DNA of 64,000 bases, taken from positions 1 to 64,000 of the forward strand of contig JAQXDW010000141.1 in the NCBI GenBank assembly GCA_029251165.1, read 5' to 3'. The notes beneath the pieces were generated by a model. That model was not told where the DNA came from, did no database searches, and saw nothing but the letters and a program-made list of their open reading frames with translations. How positions within the stretch are numbered: position 1 is the stretch's first letter; each line of letters opens with the position of its first letter. The translations under genes were made by a program, and so were the position numbers. Positions 61,528 through 64,000 of the stretch are shown here, one piece after another. This DNA comes from Myxococcota bacterium (GTDB taxonomy: Bacteria; Myxococcota_A; UBA796).

Positions 61528-62925
61528 TCAGGCTCCCAGGAAGCTGCCACCGCAGGCACGCATGACCTGGCCGGTGAGGCCGACCGCGCCGGGGGTGGAC
61601 AAGAAGGTGATGAGCTCGGCAATGTCAACGGGCTGGCCGCCCTGCGCGAGTGCAGAGAGGCGACGACCCGCCTCGCGGGTTCCCGCCGGGATCGCAGCGG
61701 TCATTGCCGTCTCGACAAAACCTGGGGCGACCGCGTTGATGGTGATCCCCTTCTCGGCAAGCTGGGGTGCGAGGTGGCGAACCAGCCCGATGAGGCCGGC
61801 CTTGGAGGCCGCATAGTTGGTCTGGCCCAGGTTACCGGCGATCCCGGCGATGGAAGAGAGCATGACAACACGCCCGCCCTCTCGCAGGGTTCCCGACAAC
61901 AGCGCCTCGGTGATCGCCATCGGCGCGCTCAGGTTGACCGCCACCGTCAGTCCCCACTCCGCCTCGGTCATCTTGCCCAGGGTGCGGTCTCGGGTGACCC
62001 CGGCGTTGTGGACCACGATGTCGACCCCGCCGGCATACTCGTGGAGGAAGTTGACGATGCGGCTGGGGGCATCCTCTGCGGTGACGTCCAGCGCCAGCGC
62101 CACACCGCCCAGCTCCGCAGCCAGAGGCTCGATGGCATCCGGAGCCCGATCCAGCAGCACCACCCGAGCCCCCTCGGCGGCCATGCGCCGCGCGATCTGA
62201 GCGCCGATGCCCCGGGCCGCACCGGTGACCAGGGCGACCTTGCCGTCAAGCGGGGTCGGGCCGGGCGCGACGATCTCGCCGGAGACGTCCGAAGTGAGGG
62301 CAAACGGCTGCCCGGTGATGAACGCCGAGCGCGGCGAGAGCAAGAAGCGCAGCAAGGGCTCCAGGCGCGCCTCCGCACCGATGCCGACTCGGATGAGATT
62401 GGCGGTCGCGCCCTTGCGACCGACCTCCTTGGCGACGCTCTTGACGAAGCCCTCCAGCGCTGCGGCAGCGGCAGCCTGGGCCGGTCCCCAGTCTCCGGCA
62501 TGGCCGAGGACCACCACCCGTCCGCAGCGGGCCAGTCGGCGGATGTGGGGCTGGAAGAAGTCTCGCAGCGCGCTCAGATCCGCTGGTGTCGACATTCCTG
62601 TGCCGTCAAAGATGAGGCAGTCAGGCCGATCCGACTCTCCGAGCACCACCACCGGCTGCCCCCACGCCTCCGCGACCCCGACATAGGCGTCCTGCGCATC
62701 AGGGGGCGGACAGATCGAGGCGCCCGCCCGGCCCAGGCAGACCGCAATGGCGTCATGCAGCGCCCCACCGGGAGCACCGCCGACCACGGCAATTCGCCCC
62801 GACAGCGGTCGAGATGCCAGCGCACCGTCTCCGCGCCGAAGCGACTCGGGGAGCGGGATGGGAAGGACAGAGAGCATGCGCCGTGCCGCGGCATTCTGGC
62901 CGAGGCTGATGAGGTAATCACCCAT
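61528..62925 (-). CDS. 3-oxoacyl-ACP/CoA reductase, FabG4-like (long form)
   Basis: A 465-aa reductase with two SDR-like halves. The N-terminal half (about 1-210) is a degenerate Rossmann domain (RIAVVGGAPGG, no catalytic Tyr-Lys seen). The C-terminal half is a full FabG: VTGAARGIG, NAGVTRDRTL, MLSSIAGIAGN and NYAASKAGL (Tyr-x3-Lys). This long architecture is that of FabG4 (Rv0242c-like) partners of FadI-type thiolases. It reduces 3-oxoacyl intermediates with NADH/NADPH. ATG 62925 overlaps the tetR stop by 8 bases. The frame is open upstream to 63021. Confidence 0.9.
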   Translation of the reverse strand: MGDYLISLGQNAAARRMLSVLPIPLPESLRRGDGALASRPLSGRIAVVGGAPGGALHDAIAVCLGRAGASICPPPDAQDAYVGVAEAWGQPVVVLGESDRPDCLIFDGTGMSTPADLSALRDFFQPHIRRLARCGRVVVLGHAGDWGPAQAAAAAALEGFVKSVAKEVGRKGATANLIRVGIGAEARLEPLLRFLLSPRSAFITGQPFALTSDVSGEIVAPGPTPLDGKVALVTGAARGIGAQIARRMAAEGARVVLLDRAPDAIEPLAAELGGVALALDVTAEDAPSRIVNFLHEYAGGVDIVVHNAGVTRDRTLGKMTEAEWGLTVAVNLSAPMAITEALLSGTLREGGRVVMLSSIAGIAGNLGQTNYAASKAGLIGLVRHLAPQLAEKGITINAVAPGFVETAMTAAIPAGTREAGRRLSALAQGGQPVDIAELITFLSTPGAVGLTGQVMRACGGSFLGA

Positions 62926-63523
62926 GTTCAGGGGCCTCCAGGGGGGGAGTAAACAGGCTGACCCGAGCGATCCGAACCAGCTCCGCGCGACGATGTGCGG
63001 GCGCATCCTCGGAGAACACACCAGACAGACCAGCGGCAGAGAAGCCGGCGACGGCCATCGTGATCACCCAGAAGATCCAGGCCTCGGGATCCAGGTCGGC
63101 GTAGATGATCCCCTCCCGCTGTCCGCGTCGAATCGTGCTGCTGACCAGACCGATCCAGGGAGAGAGGTGGGCCGACAGCAGGCTGCGCAGCGCGTCCGGG
63201 CGATCGAGCATCTCCCGCCACAGCAGCCGCGCACGATCCGGATCAGCCTCGAAGAACCCGATGACCTCCGTCAGCGTGCTCTCGAAGCGGTTCTCACCGG
63301 TGGTCGCAGCGGTCATGACCTGAGGCACCACATCCCCCCACCGTGACAGCAGGCTCTCCAGGACAGCATCTCGAAGCAGGGCCTTGGAGGAGAAGTGGTA
63401 CAGCAGAGAAGGCTTCCGAATTCCGACAGCCTCGGAGATGGCCTGTACAGAGGTTCCCTCGTACCCGCGACGGGCGAACAGGTGGGTGGCTTCCGTCAAA
63501 ATCCGCTGGCGCATCTCAGACAT
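62918..63523 (-). CDS. TetR family transcriptional regulator
   Basis: A 201-aa repressor with an N-terminal HTH (about 8-52; RILTEATHLFARRGYEGTSVQAISEAVGIRKPSLLYHFSSK) and a helical ligand-binding C-terminus. A lipid-type ligand is likely given its genes. It begins the operon tetR-fabG4-fadI and overlaps fabG4 by 8 bases. ATG 63523 is chosen; a GTG at 63532 is possible. A perfect palindrome lies 32-45 bases upstream (63555-63568), a good operator candidate for auto-regulation. Confidence 0.93.
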   Translation of the reverse strand: MSEMRQRILTEATHLFARRGYEGTSVQAISEAVGIRKPSLLYHFSSKALLRDAVLESLLSRWGDVVPQVMTAATTGENRFESTLTEVIGFFEADPDRARLLWREMLDRPDALRSLLSAHLSPWIGLVSSTIRRGQREGIIYADLDPEAWIFWVITMAVAGFSAAGLSGVFSEDAPAHRRAELVRIARVSLFTPPLEAPEHG

Positions 63524-63554
63524 TGGAGACACCTACCACGCGCTCGGGATTTGT

Positions 63555-63568
63555 CTACCAAATGGTAG
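63555..63568. promoter_or_regulatory. palindromic operator upstream of tetR
   Basis: CTACCA-AA-TGGTAG: arms of 6 bases with a 2-base spacer, close upstream of the tetR start. The position and length fit a TetR-type operator controlling the tetR-fabG4-thiolase operon by auto-repression. Confidence 0.6.
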
Positions 63569-63634
63569 GCAGAGAGTAAGTCGCTATGGGTCAACATTGG
63601 TCTGAGCTGAAACTCATGCCTGCTTGTGTGACCG

Positions 63635-63647
63635 CCTCTTAAAGAGG
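63635..63647. promoter_or_regulatory. short palindrome in intergenic region
   Basis: CCTCTT-A-AAGAGG, a perfect inverted repeat with a 1-base centre in the spacer between tetR and the MopE-motif lipoprotein, about 90 bases before the latter's ATG. It may be an operator or a small stem. Too short and isolated to assign. Confidence 0.3.
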
Positions 63648-63737
63648 AACCGATCTTAGAGAGGCACCGAAATCCATTCCAATCCCAGGTGAAACTCTGG
63701 TAAATCTCTCTGGACGATTTAAAACCTGGGAGAAGAC

Positions 63738-64000
63738 ATGACACGACTCCACTGGTCATTCCTTATGACAGCAGCTCTGGTCGGCTGCGGAGACAAGGAA
63801 GATGCGGATGTCGATGCAGATGGAGATGGTGCATTCGCCGCCGTCGACTGCGACGACAACGACGCCACAGTGTACCCTGGCGCTGATGAGCTCTGTGATG
63901 GGCTGGACAACAACTGCGACGAAGCGATCGACGAAGACGCCATCGATGCAGAGACGCTCTATGCAGACAACGACGGCGACAGCTACGGCTCCGGCGCGGC
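63738..64000 (+). CDS. MopE-motif lipoprotein (partial, runs off right edge)
   Basis: Starts at ATG 63738, with GGGAGAAG before it, and continues off the edge; about 87 codons visible. The signal MTRLHWSFLMTAALVGC gives Cys17 lipidation. The mature part begins with acidic repeats and then the putative metal-binding motif: DGDGAFAAVDCDDNDATVYPG, ELCDGLDNNCDEAIDED, and DNDGDSYG. This PF11617/MopE-like cysteine/aspartate motif is known from myxobacterial and methanotroph surface proteins and binds copper or calcium in some. The rest of the gene is outside the window. Confidence 0.88.
   Translation, partial: MTRLHWSFLMTAALVGCGDKEDADVDADGDGAFAAVDCDDNDATVYPGADELCDGLDNNCDEAIDEDAIDAETLYADNDGDSYGSGA

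Noticed and set aside
61117-62952. Plus-strand open frame of 611 codons
   Set aside because: Antisense to thiolase and FabG4, which are certain.
1-64000. Search for tRNA, rRNA, CRISPR arrays, insertion sequences and prophage genes
   Set aside because: No TpsiC-arm-like tRNA structure, repeat-spacer array, transposase or integrase motif was recognised; the PcfJ-like gene alone is not evidence of a mobile element.

Overview
The window is GC-rich chromosomal DNA in which nearly all the sequence is coding. It looks like a member of the Myxococcota or a close deltaproteobacterial relative. The signs are a lipoprotein with the MopE-type metal-binding motif at the right edge, a lipoprotein with an Asp-Ala-Asp-Thr repeat tract at the left edge, a DUF2330 protein ending in a hydrophobic segment plus an arginine cluster, a Ser/Thr kinase fused to TPR-like repeats, a hybrid histidine kinase, PPC-repeat and caspase architecture, and many small lipoproteins. 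No rRNA, tRNA, CRISPR array, insertion sequence, integrase or phage structural gene was seen. No taxonomic call finer than this is supported.

Layout. 1-8 kb: truncated repeat lipoprotein, HEAT-repeat lipoprotein, Ski2-like DUF3516 helicase, an orphan gene with an AT-rich leader, and a two-gene membrane operon beside a possible kinase remnant. 8-18 kb: zinc-ribbon protein divergent from an extended SDR, a broken alpha/beta hydrolase, TerC, an OmpA-domain lipoprotein, amidase, DUF2330 protein, and a five-PPC-domain caspase-like protein. 18-25 kb: a run of mostly unrecognised rightward genes (unknown 310-aa protein, TPR protein, MidA-like methyltransferase with TPRs, WFW-repeat protein and its unknown partner). 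24.5-31 kb: tyrosine phosphatase, aldo/keto reductase, TlpA-like thioredoxin, PRMT-like methyltransferase, carbamate kinase, YkgJ protein. 30.7-40.9 kb: Ser/Thr kinase, membrane protein, hybrid histidine kinase divergent from a GAF protein, FabL-like enoyl reductase, PcfJ-like protein. 40.9-48 kb: coupled lipoprotein peptidase and NatAB-type ABC exporter; coupled FGE-fold and haem lipoprotein pair; metallophosphoesterase; RsmI. 48-60 kb: giant coiled-coil lipoprotein, PHA-synthase-like hydrolase, dCTP deaminase, EEP nuclease with a helical insert, Crp regulator, SPFH protein, double nitroreductase of SagB type, small zinc-protease lipoprotein, AcrVA2-like protein. 60-64 kb: tetR-fabG4-thiolase operon with a palindromic operator, then a MopE-motif lipoprotein running off the edge.

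Most genes are housekeeping, envelope or signalling functions. The 60.2-63.5 kb operon is a fatty-acid or beta-oxidation module under TetR control. The 42-44 kb and 44-46 kb operons are tightly coupled by start/stop overlaps. The most unusual items are the AcrVA2-like homologue with no CRISPR system in view, the WFW-repeat protein and partner, the PPC-caspase protein, the SPFH/nitroreductase pair, a strong tendency for the rare TTA codon to sit directly before GAG, and very short uncharged export signals shared by many of the lipoproteins.
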